This document shows positions 23,866 through 32,029 of a DNA stretch of 56,312 nucleotides, piece after piece. This DNA is from Hyphomicrobiales bacterium (GTDB lineage Bacteria > Pseudomonadota > Alphaproteobacteria > Rhizobiales > Rhizobiaceae). Location of the stretch: positions 1 through 56,312 of the forward strand of contig DUSC01000072.1 of assembly GCA_012842935.1 (NCBI GenBank). Direction: 5' to 3'. The number at the start of each line of letters is the position of its first letter. Positions within the stretch are counted from its first letter, which is position 1. The position numbers and the translations under genes were made by a program. Below the pieces are notes generated by a model. It saw nothing but the letters and a program-made list of their open reading frames with translations. It was not told the DNA's origin and made no database searches.

Positions 23866-24984
23866 ATGAGGCTGAATTCTGTATTGGTCATCGGCGGCGG
23901 GATCGGCGGCCTGACGGCCGCCATCGCGCTCAGGCGCAAGGGCTATCCGGTCGAGATCATCGAGAAGGACGCGTCCTGGACCGTTTACGGCGTCGGCATC
24001 ATCCAGCAGTTCAACGTCGTGCGCGCGATGGGCACGCTCGGCCTGCTGGAGGAATACCTGGCCGAGGCCTTCGGTTTTGATCTGACCGAGATGTTCGCGC
24101 CGACCGGCCAGAAGATCGCGGAGTTCCCCACGCCGCGCCTGGCGGGCGAGCAGTATCCGTCGAACGCCGGCATCCGCCGCACCGACCTTCAGCGCGTGCT
24201 GGCGACGCGCGCGAAGGAACTGGGCGTCGGGGTCCGGCTCGGCGTCACCGCCGAAACCCTGGCCGACGACGGCGAGGGCGTCGACGTCGGCTTTTCCGAC
24301 GGCAGCCGCGGTCGCTACGACATCGTCGTCGGGGCCGACGGCGTCTTTTCGCGCACGCGCGCGCAGATACTCCCCGACGCGCAGACGCCCCGCTACACCG
24401 GCCAGTGGGTCTGGCGCTACAATTTCCCGCAGCCGCCGGATCTCCAAGGCATCCGCATCTTCACCGGCCCGCACAGCGCCGGGCTCGTTCCGCTCGGCAA
24501 GGGGCTGATGTACATGTTCCTGCTGAGCCAGGAGGAGCCGGAATTCCGGCTGGCGAAGGAGGGCGCCGCCGCGGTGATGCGCTCCCGGACAAGGGGTACC
24601 GCACCACAGATCGCCGCGCTCGCCGAGCAGATCACCGACGACGACGGCGTTGTGGGAAGGCCGCTCCAGACGGTGTTCGTCGATGGCGCCTGGCACAAGG
24701 GCCGCGTCGTGCTCATCGGCGACGCCGTGCATGCCTGCACCCCGCATCTGGCACAGGGCGCCGGTCTCGCCATCGAGGACGGCGTGGTGCTCGCCGACGA
24801 ACTGGAGAAGGCCGACGATCCGCAATCCGCCTTCGCGGCGTTCCAGGAGCGCAGGTTCGACAGGGCGAAGTTCATCGTCGTCAATTCCGTCCGTATCGGC
24901 GACAGCCAGATGGGCAAGATCGGGAATCTCGACATGGCGGACCTGAATCGCCGCACGATCGCGCTGATGGCGCAGCCGATCTGA
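23866..24984 (+). CDS. FAD-dependent aromatic monooxygenase (group A flavoprotein)
   Basis: A protein of 372 residues of the p-hydroxybenzoate/salicylate hydroxylase type. The FAD-binding motif GGGIGGLTAAIAL begins at residue 10, the DG motif is in IVVGADGVFSRTR (around residue 160), and GDAVHACTPHLAQGAGLAIEDG (around residue 285) binds the flavin ribityl and phosphate. These enzymes hydroxylate activated aromatic or N-heteroaromatic rings using NAD(P)H and O2, some with decarboxylation. The ATG at 23866 follows GGGAGGAGAAC. It precedes the alpha/beta hydrolase by 31 bases. It would supply the ring hydroxyl needed by the extradiol enzyme; the substrate cannot be read from sequence. Confidence 0.9.
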   Translation: MRLNSVLVIGGGIGGLTAAIALRRKGYPVEIIEKDASWTVYGVGIIQQFNVVRAMGTLGLLEEYLAEAFGFDLTEMFAPTGQKIAEFPTPRLAGEQYPSNAGIRRTDLQRVLATRAKELGVGVRLGVTAETLADDGEGVDVGFSDGSRGRYDIVVGADGVFSRTRAQILPDAQTPRYTGQWVWRYNFPQPPDLQGIRIFTGPHSAGLVPLGKGLMYMFLLSQEEPEFRLAKEGAAAVMRSRTRGTAPQIAALAEQITDDDGVVGRPLQTVFVDGAWHKGRVVLIGDAVHACTPHLAQGAGLAIEDGVVLADELEKADDPQSAFAAFQERRFDRAKFIVVNSVRIGDSQMGKIGNLDMADLNRRTIALMAQPI

Positions 24985-25015
24985 TCCCGCGCACGCTGAT
25001 GGCAAGGAGAGGGGC

Positions 25016-26176
25016 ATGGCCCTGTTCGAGTATTTCCCCAACTACGTATGGAACCTGTCTATCTCGATCGCCATGGCGAGCGGGGCCGAGTTGGGCGAGA
25101 TCATGGACATGTGCCAGCCGCTGCTGAAGAAGGCGGAAGCCGGCGAGGACGCCGGCACTGCCGACTTCCTGCGCGAGTGGGTCAGCGTCGCCGACAGGCT
25201 GATCGGGCTGGCCCGGGAAGACGAGGCGAAGGGCCGGCTCCTGTCGGCCGGGCCGAAGCTGCAGCGCGCAGCGCTCTATCTCCTGACGGCCGAACGCATG
25301 CAGGGACACGGCCATCCCGGCCGCGCCGAGACCTACGCACGGGCGCTCGCGGCCTTCGCCGAGGGCGTCCGCTACAGCCGCGAGAATGTGGAGCGCTTCG
25401 AAATTCCCTATCGCGACAAGGCGATGCCGGTTCTCTATACCCGGGCCGAAGGCGTCTCCGGTCCCGCGCCGGCGGTCGTCTACCTCAATGGGCTCGACAG
25501 CAACAAGGAACTGCTGTTCTGGTCGCGTCTGCCGCACGAACTGGCGAAGCGCGGCATTTCCACGCTCTGCGTCGACCAGCCGGGAACCGGCGAGACCTTG
25601 CGCCTGCATGGCCTTCCGGCGACGTGGAAGGCCGAGGAATGGGGCACGCCGGTCTATGAATGGCTTGCGGCGCGAGACGATGTCGACGCGACGCGCATCG
25701 GCGTGACCGGAATTTCGCTCGGCGGCTTCTACGCGCCGCGGGTCTGCGCCTTCGAGCCACGGTTCGCCTCCGGAGCGGTCTGGGGCGCCAACCACAACTG
25801 GGCCGAAGTCCAGCAGAAGCGCCTGAAGCGCGAGGGGGAGAATCCGGTGCCGCACTACTGGAAGCACGTCCAGTGGGTGTTCGGCGCCACCGACATGGAC
25901 GATTTCCTGGAAAAGTCGGCCGGCATGCACCTCGACGGCGTCATGGAGAAGATCAGGGTGCCGTTCCTCGTCACCCACGGGGCGAAGGACCGGCAGATCG
26001 CCGTCGGCTACGCGCAGCGGAGTTACGACCAGCTCGTCAACTCGCCGCGCCGCGAGCTCAAGATTTTCACCGAGCGCGAGGGCGGCGTCGAGCACGTCGG
26101 CGCGGACAACATGAGCTTCGGCCGCTCCTATATCGCCGACTGGTTCGCCGAGACCCTGGGCGGACGATTGAGCTGA
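25016..26176 (+). CDS. Alpha/beta hydrolase, 2,6-dihydroxypseudooxynicotine hydrolase-like
   Basis: A protein of 386 residues with an all-helical N-terminal domain (about 1-125) and an alpha/beta-hydrolase core. The probable triad is Ser234 (GISLGGF), Asp325 (HGAKDRQ) and His360 (VEHVG). A helical cap at the N terminus before the core is the layout of 2,6-dihydroxypseudooxynicotine hydrolase, which breaks a C-C bond between an acyl chain and a pyridine ring, and of FrsA-type esterases. It follows the FAD monooxygenase and has AAGGAGAGGGGC before its ATG. It may cleave a C-C bond of a hydroxylated aromatic ketone or of the ring-cleavage product. Substrate and exact reaction are unproven. Confidence 0.83.
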   Translation: MALFEYFPNYVWNLSISIAMASGAELGEIMDMCQPLLKKAEAGEDAGTADFLREWVSVADRLIGLAREDEAKGRLLSAGPKLQRAALYLLTAERMQGHGHPGRAETYARALAAFAEGVRYSRENVERFEIPYRDKAMPVLYTRAEGVSGPAPAVVYLNGLDSNKELLFWSRLPHELAKRGISTLCVDQPGTGETLRLHGLPATWKAEEWGTPVYEWLAARDDVDATRIGVTGISLGGFYAPRVCAFEPRFASGAVWGANHNWAEVQQKRLKREGENPVPHYWKHVQWVFGATDMDDFLEKSAGMHLDGVMEKIRVPFLVTHGAKDRQIAVGYAQRSYDQLVNSPRRELKIFTEREGGVEHVGADNMSFGRSYIADWFAETLGGRLS

Positions 26177-26235
26177 GCCGATCTCGCCCGGCCTGCGGGC
26201 ATTCCTCTACAGCGCCGCGTGGCCGCTTGCAGGGC

Positions 26236-27015
26236 TCAGTGGATGCTCATCGCCTGTTCGTGCGGGCTGTGGTGCAGGACGACGCGGTTTTTCCCGGCTC
26301 TCTTGGCAGCGTAGAGCCTCTGGTCCGCCGTGCGCAGCAGCGTGCTGACGTCCTTGTCATGGTCGAACGTGACGCCGCCGACGCTCACCGAAACCCGCCG
26401 CATCTGACCGGCAAGTACCAGATCGGTCTCGGAGACGTTCCTGCGGATGCGTTCGGCGATGGCGGCCGCACGTTCCTGCGATGCACCCGGCAAGAGGACG
26501 CTGAACTCCTCGCCGCCGATGCGGCCGACCACGTCGAACTCGCGAACGGAATTCTTGATCGCATGCGCGACGGTCGCCAGCGCCACGTCGCCACAGTCGT
26601 GTCCGAACGTATCGTTGATCTGCTTGAAGTGATCGATGTCGATGACCAGGAGGGCGGCAGTGTCGTCTGTCCGCTGTCGATCCATCCGGTCGAGATAGCC
26701 CTCCACGAGGGAAACGAAGGCGCGACGGTTGAGGCAGGACGTCAGCGCGTCGGTCGACGCCACGACCATCAGCTCCTCGTGGGCGAGCGCAAGCTGCCGC
26801 TGCTTGCCGAGAAGGTAGCCGAAGAAAGGAATGCCGAGCACGACCGGGATGAGGACGTTGTTGATCGGCTTTTCGCCCCAACCCCAGGTTCCGGTTTCGA
26901 AGGAATAGCTGTCGATGGCGAAGGCGACGGCGATGCATGCGAGCGTCCCGATCAGGGTACCCGCCCAGACGCGGCCCCATCCTCGGGGTGAGAAGTCGAA
27001 AAGCTTGCCGCGCAT
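26236..27015 (-). CDS. Membrane-bound GGDEF diguanylate cyclase
   Basis: A protein of 259 residues with two membrane segments (about 16-35 and 52-70) and a C-terminal GGDEF domain (about 83-250). The active-site motif is GGEEF at 167-171, and an inhibitory I-site RxxD is present at 158-161 (REFD), five residues before it. The metal-binding DIDHFKQINDTFGHD begins at about residue 126. It should make cyclic di-GMP from two GTP and be product-inhibited. There is no sensory domain beyond the short membrane part. It is convergent with the hydrolase gene and unrelated to either neighbouring pathway. Confidence 0.9.
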   Translation of the reverse strand: MRGKLFDFSPRGWGRVWAGTLIGTLACIAVAFAIDSYSFETGTWGWGEKPINNVLIPVVLGIPFFGYLLGKQRQLALAHEELMVVASTDALTSCLNRRAFVSLVEGYLDRMDRQRTDDTAALLVIDIDHFKQINDTFGHDCGDVALATVAHAIKNSVREFDVVGRIGGEEFSVLLPGASQERAAAIAERIRRNVSETDLVLAGQMRRVSVSVGGVTFDHDKDVSTLLRTADQRLYAAKRAGKNRVVLHHSPHEQAMSIH

Positions 27016-27122
27016 CGCCGATCCGAAGCCCGAGTTCAGGCTTCAGCATACGCTTCCGAGGTTAATCGAGCGTTTGGCTTCGATCGCAAAGCCGAAGCAA
27101 TTCCTGCGACGCCGCGCCCGCG

Positions 27123-27881
27123 TCAACCCGGACCGGGCGCGGGCCGGCCGCCGCCGCCTTGACGCGCGATGACCGCGTCCGTGTTGGCGAGAAGCCGCCT
27201 CACGGCCTTGCGCGCCGCATCGGGCCGTTGCAGGCGGATGCTCTTCTCGATGTCCTCGTGGAGGTCCTGGGCATGGCGGATGTCGTTCACCTCGCGCGTG
27301 ACGAAGACGAACAGACCCTCGAGGGCGGAATCGATGAGGGCGCCGAGCGGCAGGAGCAGCTCGTTGCCGGCGGCGCGCAGAATGGCGAGGTGGAAGCGCG
27401 TGTCGGCTGCCGTGCGCTCGCTGAGCGTCCGTGCCGTGCCCATCTCGTGGCAGGCCTTGCTGATCGCTTCCATCTGGCTTTCGCTGCGACGCTGCGATGC
27501 GAGCGCCGCCGCCTCTGGCTCGATGATGTAGCGGAACTCCTGGACGGTCTTGAGGAAGGTGTGGCGCTCCGGCGAGGCCGCATACCAGGTCAGCACTTCG
27601 CGGTCGAGCAGGTTCCAGCGCTCGCGCGGTTCCACCCAGCTGCCGATCTTCGGGCGCGAGGCGAGAAGGTTCTTCGCCATCAGCATCTTGATCGCTTCGC
27701 GAACGACCGATCGGCCGACGCCGAACATCTCCGACCACTCGGCTTCGTTGGGCAGGATCGTGCCCGGCGGGTAGTCGCCGCGCACGATGCGCTGCCCGAT
27801 CTCGTTGGCCACCGAGAAATGGACGAAGGTTCCGCCGATACGCGGCGTCTCCCGACCGATGCTGCGCGACTTGGTCGCCAT
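27123..27881 (-). CDS. GntR-family regulator, FadR/FCD subfamily
   Basis: A protein of 252 residues. The N-terminal winged helix (about 20-90) includes the recognition segment WSEMFGVGRSVVREAIKMLMAKNL, and the C-terminal all-helical FCD domain (about 100-230) has the family metal-site pattern, with DTRFHLAILRAAGN and conserved histidines. Such regulators usually respond to sugar acids or related small acids. It lies 29 bases downstream of the ABC permease on the same strand, so it is probably in one operon with the transporter and controls the divergent promoter near 29.8 kb. The ligand is unknown. Confidence 0.9.
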   Translation of the reverse strand: MATKSRSIGRETPRIGGTFVHFSVANEIGQRIVRGDYPPGTILPNEAEWSEMFGVGRSVVREAIKMLMAKNLLASRPKIGSWVEPRERWNLLDREVLTWYAASPERHTFLKTVQEFRYIIEPEAAALASQRRSESQMEAISKACHEMGTARTLSERTAADTRFHLAILRAAGNELLLPLGALIDSALEGLFVFVTREVNDIRHAQDLHEDIEKSIRLQRPDAARKAVRRLLANTDAVIARQGGGGRPAPGPG

Positions 27882-27909
27882 TCAACGAACCGCTTTCGAC
27901 ATGTCGGCG

Positions 27910-29016
27910 TCAGCTTCCCGGATTTCGGCTTGCGCGAATGCGGTCGAACGCGACGGCCGTGATGATGAAGGTGCCCACGAACACTCCTTGCCAGAAGGGA
28001 TTGATTCCGAGAAGGGTCAACGAGTTGCGGATCATCTCGATCAGGACCGCGCCGACCACGGCGCCGAAGGCGGTACCGCCGCCGCCGGCCAGGTTGGCGC
28101 CGCCGATGACCACGGCGGCGATGACGACGAGTTCCATGCCCGTTCCCATGCCCGTGGTGATCGTGCCGAGCCAGCCGACCTGCAGGATGCCCGCTATGCC
28201 GGCCATCAGCGCGGAGAGCATGTAGACGCTGACCTTGATGCGCTTGACCGGGACGCCGGTCAGCGTGGCGGCCTGCTCGTTGCCGCCGATGGCGAAGATG
28301 TGACGGCCCCAACGAGACCACCGGAAGGTGAAGCCGAAGGCGAGCGCGAAGACGACGAGGAAGATCGCCGGATTGGGCACGAAGATGTTTTGTCCGAGCC
28401 AGTTGAACAGGCCGCCGAGCGCACTGTCAGGCCCTGCCCAACCCGCCATCGTATTGAACCAGCCCCGTGTCGACCCGCCGCCGATCGCCACCATCTTTGC
28501 GTGGTCGATGCCGAACTGGTAGACCATCTGGTTGCCCGAAAGCACCATTGCGACGCTTCGCGCGAACGACATCATGGCCAGCGTCACGACGAAGGGCGGC
28601 ATGCCGACATAGGCGATGAGGACGCCGTTGACCAAGCCGCAGGCAAGCGCGGCGGCGAGCGCGCAGGGCACGGCGATCCAGATCGGGTAGTTCCAGCTCA
28701 TCATCATGCCGGCGACCATGCCGGCAAGGCAGAGAACGGCGCCGACCGACAGGTCGATGCCGCCGGTGATGATGACCGCCGTCATGCCGAGTCCGATGAT
28801 GCCGACGAAGGCGCAGTTGCGCGCCACGTTGAACAGGTTCTGCGACGTGTCGAAGGACGTCGTCGCGAAGGACAGATAGGCGAAGGCCAGCACTGCGGCG
28901 AGGAAGACCCAGAAGGTCTGGCTCGCCAGTATCTGCCCGAAGGCGCCGTATTGTTGCTTGTCGATGGTGTCCTGAAGGCTGACGGCCATGGTTCCCGGCA
29001 ACTCCTCGATGGTCAA
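27910..29016 (-). CDS. Sugar ABC transporter permease (RbsC/FrcC type)
   Basis: Integral membrane protein of 368 residues of the ribose-type permease family, with about ten hydrophobic segments from residue 30 onward and the family motifs GGIDLSVG (in [16 protein letters not shown]) and GGANLAGGGGTA. Its start overlaps the stop of the single-domain ATPase gene (ATGACCA), so the two are coupled. The length and the single-ABC partner recall the FrcBCA fructose/mannose/ribose importer of Sinorhizobium rather than the XylFGH layout. The binding protein is not on this strand; the one at 30927 is the likely partner. The sugar cannot be assigned. Confidence 0.92.
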   Translation of the reverse strand: MTIEELPGTMAVSLQDTIDKQQYGAFGQILASQTFWVFLAAVLAFAYLSFATTSFDTSQNLFNVARNCAFVGIIGLGMTAVIITGGIDLSVGAVLCLAGMVAGMMMSWNYPIWIAVPCALAAALACGLVNGVLIAYVGMPPFVVTLAMMSFARSVAMVLSGNQMVYQFGIDHAKMVAIGGGSTRGWFNTMAGWAGPDSALGGLFNWLGQNIFVPNPAIFLVVFALAFGFTFRWSRWGRHIFAIGGNEQAATLTGVPVKRIKVSVYMLSALMAGIAGILQVGWLGTITTGMGTGMELVVIAAVVIGGANLAGGGGTAFGAVVGAVLIEMIRNSLTLLGINPFWQGVFVGTFIITAVAFDRIRASRNPGS

Positions 29017-29753
29017 GCGGTCTCGATCGCGCCGGTGATGAGGCCCGTGACCTCCTCCGGCGACGACGCCGATATGGGCTTGTCGGCGACCTTGCGGCCG
29101 CGCCTCAGCACGGCGACCCTGTCCGCGACCGCAAAGACGTCAGGCATGCGGTGGCTGATCAGGATGACCGCGATGCCGTGATCGCGCAGCCGCCGGATCA
29201 GGTTCAGCACCTCCGCCACCTGGCGCACGCTGATCGCCGCTGTCGGCTCGTCCATCAGCACGATCTTCGGCTCGGACAGGCGCGTGCGGGCGATGGCGAC
29301 CGCCTGGCGCTGGCCGCCGGACATCTGGCGGACGAGGTCGCGCGGCCGCGTCTCCGACTTCAGTTCCGCGAAGAGTTCACCCGCCCGCGCATACATCCCC
29401 TTGTAGTCGAGGATCTTGAACGGGCCCCAGCCCTTGCGCAACTCCCGGCCGAGGAAGACGTTGGCGCCGGCCGTCAGGTTGTTGCACAGCGCAAGGTCCT
29501 GGTAGACGATCTCGATGCCGTTTCGCCGCGCGTCGACGGGCTCCGAGAAATGCACCTCGCGATCCCCGATGTGGATCGTCCCCGCGGTCGGCGGGAAGTT
29601 CCCGGCGATGATCTTCACGAGCGTCGACTTGCCCGCGCCGTTGTCGCCCATGAGGCCGAGCACCTCGGCGGGCGCGAGCGACAGGGACACGTCGGTGAGC
29701 GCATGGATCGCACCGAAGTGCTTGGAAATGTTCGTCAGCCTCAGCGCCGTCAT
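29013..29753 (-). CDS. Sugar ABC transporter ATP-binding protein, single ABC domain (FrcA type)
   Basis: A protein of 246 residues with one ATPase domain: Walker A GDNGAGKST (about residues 36-44), signature MSGGQRQAVA, Walker B IVLMDEPTAA and the H-loop in ISHRM. Most importers of this class use a 500-residue ATPase with two domains; a single domain of about 250 residues is the FrcA arrangement, where the protein dimerises. The ATG at 29753 is taken; a GTG two codons earlier is also possible. It is the first gene of the leftward unit ATPase-permease-GntR. Confidence 0.9.
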   Translation of the reverse strand: MTALRLTNISKHFGAIHALTDVSLSLAPAEVLGLMGDNGAGKSTLVKIIAGNFPPTAGTIHIGDREVHFSEPVDARRNGIEIVYQDLALCNNLTAGANVFLGRELRKGWGPFKILDYKGMYARAGELFAELKSETRPRDLVRQMSGGQRQAVAIARTRLSEPKIVLMDEPTAAISVRQVAEVLNLIRRLRDHGIAVILISHRMPDVFAVADRVAVLRRGRKVADKPISASSPEEVTGLITGAIETA

Positions 29754-29824
29754 GCCCACACCCGCCGTCGTCGCCCGATTATTAGCAAGCCAAATCGTGC
29801 CTCGGTCAATAGCGGCAAAAATTA

Positions 29825-29842
29825 TTTATCAGATTTATCAGA
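29825..29842 (+). repeat. Tandem 9-bp repeat in the divergent promoter at 29.8 kb
   Basis: Two perfect head-to-tail copies of TTTATCAGA in a strongly AT-rich 80-base patch between the divergent ATPase (29753) and epimerase (29898) genes. The position suits a binding site for the GntR regulator or the core of the two promoters. The exact operator is not defined. Confidence 0.5.
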
Positions 29843-29897
29843 CAATATATTGACGCGTGCCGAGTGACCACGCTTTTATGGTGGCGGGAGGACACGC

Positions 29898-30872
29898 ATG
29901 CTGATCCTGGTCACGGGAGCAACGGGAAAGGTCGGGCGCGCCCTCGTCTCGCGGCTGAAGAGCCAGGTGCCGGTGCCTGCCATCCGGGCGCTTTGCCACA
30001 ACCGCAGGCTGCCGGAAGAGGACGGCCTTTCCGTCGTCGTCGGCTCGATCGCCGATCGCGCGGTGTGCCGCGAGGCGATGCGCGGGGTGACGCATGTCGT
30101 TCATCTGGCCACCTGCAAGGAGACGCCCGACGAGGTCATGGACGTTACCGTCAAGGGCCTTTTCTGGTTGCTCGAGGAGTTCCGGCAGAACCCGGACGCG
30201 AAACGTTTCGTCCTTGTCGGCGGCGACGCCGCGGTCGGTCATTTCTTCCATCGCCATCCCGCGCCGATCACCGAAGACGCGCCGCACAAGGCCTATCCCG
30301 GCTGCTACGCGCTTTCCAAGGTGCTCGAGGAAGTGATGGTCGAGCAGTACGGCATCCAGTACGGCATCGACTGGTGCTGCCTGCGTGCGCCCTGGATCAT
30401 GGAGAAGGACGACTTCCGCTACAGCCTGTCCTTCGGCGACGACGTCTTCGGCGGACCCGATTGGAAGACGATGGTGCCGGAGGATGTCGCGGAACGCTCC
30501 CGCCGCGACAGCGCGGTGCCGCTGCTGCAGGAAGCGGACGGAACGCCGCTGAAGCGCAACTTCGTCCATGTCGACGATCTGGTCGAGGCGATCGTGCTGG
30601 CGCTCGACGCCCCGGCGGCCCGCCGGCGCCTCTACAACATCGCGATGGACGAGCCGGTGGACTACGGAGCGGTCGCCGCCTACCTCGCCGAGACGCGAGG
30701 CCTGCCGGCGACGCCCATCCGGGCGTCCTATGTCAGCAACTGGTTGGACAACAGCCGTGCCAAGGCCGAGCTCGGCTGGCGTCCGGCGTATGACCTTCGA
30801 CGGTTGATCGATTCAGCCTGGGATTATGTCCGGCCGGCCGAAGAGCCGAGGCGGGTCTGGTATCCGGGATGA
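29898..30872 (+). CDS. NAD-dependent epimerase/dehydratase family protein
   Basis: Extended SDR of 324 residues with nucleotide motif GATGKVGRALVSRL (from residue 7) and catalytic Tyr/Lys in CYALSK. Conserved C-terminal segments (VHVDDLVEAI, RAKAELGWRPAYDL) are typical of sugar-nucleotide epimerases and of sugar-acid dehydrogenases of this fold. It opens the rightward unit of the divergent promoter, followed 54 bases later by a sugar-binding protein gene with its own ribosome site, so it probably acts on the imported sugar or its acid. No specific reaction can be assigned. Confidence 0.83.
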   Translation: MLILVTGATGKVGRALVSRLKSQVPVPAIRALCHNRRLPEEDGLSVVVGSIADRAVCREAMRGVTHVVHLATCKETPDEVMDVTVKGLFWLLEEFRQNPDAKRFVLVGGDAAVGHFFHRHPAPITEDAPHKAYPGCYALSKVLEEVMVEQYGIQYGIDWCCLRAPWIMEKDDFRYSLSFGDDVFGGPDWKTMVPEDVAERSRRDSAVPLLQEADGTPLKRNFVHVDDLVEAIVLALDAPAARRRLYNIAMDEPVDYGAVAAYLAETRGLPATPIRASYVSNWLDNSRAKAELGWRPAYDLRRLIDSAWDYVRPAEEPRRVWYPG

Positions 30873-30926
30873 GCAAGCGAGGCGGGCCGTTCCCGCGAGA
30901 TGTCATCAAGCCAAGGGAGGAATGAG

Positions 30927-31919
30927 ATGAGGAAGACAATGCTTTTGGCCGCAGTCGCGGTCCTTGCCATGACCGCCGGCCAGGCCGTGGCGCAGGAGAA
31001 GAAGACGCTGGCCGTCGTGGTCAAGGGTCTCGACAATCCGTTCTTCACCGTGCTCGGCAATGGCTGCGCCAAGTGGAACGAGAACAATCCGACGTCGGAA
31101 TACACCTGCCTCTATACCGGTCCGGCGCTGTCCTCTGACGAAGCCGGCGAGGTTCAACTCGTCGCCGACCTGATCGCGCGGCCGGACGTGGCCGGCATCG
31201 CGATCTCGCCGTCGAACGCCCCGGCCATGGCCGCCATGCTGAGGGAGAAGGCCCCGTCGATCCCGATCATGACGGTCGACGCGGACCTGCTTCCCGAGGA
31301 CAAGGCGCTGCGCAAGACCTATCTCGGCACCTACAACTACGACATGGGCGTCAAGATGGCCGCGCACCTGAAGATGCTGAAACCCGAGGGCGGCTCGGTG
31401 TGCCTCCAGCTCGGCAACGTCGCAGCCGCCAACATCAACGAGCGGGCCGCGGGATTCCGCGACACGATCAGCGGCAGCAAGGGTATCGAGCGCCTCAAGG
31501 GCGAAGGCGGATGGACCGAAATCGACGGTTGCCCGCTCTACACCAATGACGACATCCCGACCGCCAACCAGCAGCTGGCGGACGTGACCGGCGCCAACGC
31601 CGATCTCGACGCCTTCATCCTCGTCGGTGGCTGGGCGCAGTTCGGCCCCGAGGCCTATGCCGCGACCACGACGGCGCTGGAACCGCGACTGAAGAGCAAG
31701 GATCTCGTCATCATCGCCGGCGATACGCTGCCGCCGCAGATGGACGCGCTCAAGGCCGGCCATAGCCATGTCCAGGTCGGCCAGCGGCCCTTCGAGATGG
31801 GCCTGCGCGCGCCGGACGTGCTGATCCAGCTCATCAAGGGCGAGACCGTCGAAGACCCGATGTTCACCGGCCTCGACGAGTGCACGCAGGAGACCGCCGC
31901 CACCTGCATCGGCGGCTGA
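30927..31919 (+). CDS. Periplasmic sugar-binding protein (RbsB-like, peripla_BP_4)
   Basis: ABC transporter solute-binding protein of 330 residues with a signal peptide of about 22 residues (cleavage near AVA-QE). The two-lobed body begins KKTLAVVVKGLDNPFFTVLG, the usual start of sugar-binding clusters. Several cysteines are present (GCAKW, YTCLY, SVCLQ, DGCPL, and near the C terminus DECTQETAATC), unusual for this family and suggestive of disulfides. The ATG at 30927 follows AGGGAGGAATG. It most likely serves the FrcCA-like permease and ATPase across the divergent promoter. A strong hairpin follows its stop. The ligand is unknown. Confidence 0.88.
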   Translation: MRKTMLLAAVAVLAMTAGQAVAQEKKTLAVVVKGLDNPFFTVLGNGCAKWNENNPTSEYTCLYTGPALSSDEAGEVQLVADLIARPDVAGIAISPSNAPAMAAMLREKAPSIPIMTVDADLLPEDKALRKTYLGTYNYDMGVKMAAHLKMLKPEGGSVCLQLGNVAAANINERAAGFRDTISGSKGIERLKGEGGWTEIDGCPLYTNDDIPTANQQLADVTGANADLDAFILVGGWAQFGPEAYAATTTALEPRLKSKDLVIIAGDTLPPQMDALKAGHSHVQVGQRPFEMGLRAPDVLIQLIKGETVEDPMFTGLDECTQETAATCIGG

Positions 31920-31928
31920 CCCCGCTGC

Positions 31929-31953
31929 GCCGCCGGACAACCTGCCCGGCGGC
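31929..31953 (+). terminator. Hairpin after the first sugar-binding protein gene
   Basis: Stem GCCGCCGG/CCGGCGGC with a 9-base loop, 10 bases after the stop codon. There is no T tract, so it may stabilise or attenuate the mRNA rather than end it. Confidence 0.5.
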
Positions 31954-32029
31954 ATTCCTCGACCGGCTGCCGCGCCGCATGCGCGACGCGGACGGTTTTC
32001 CTTGTCCCTAGGAATCGAAGGAGAGTGAC

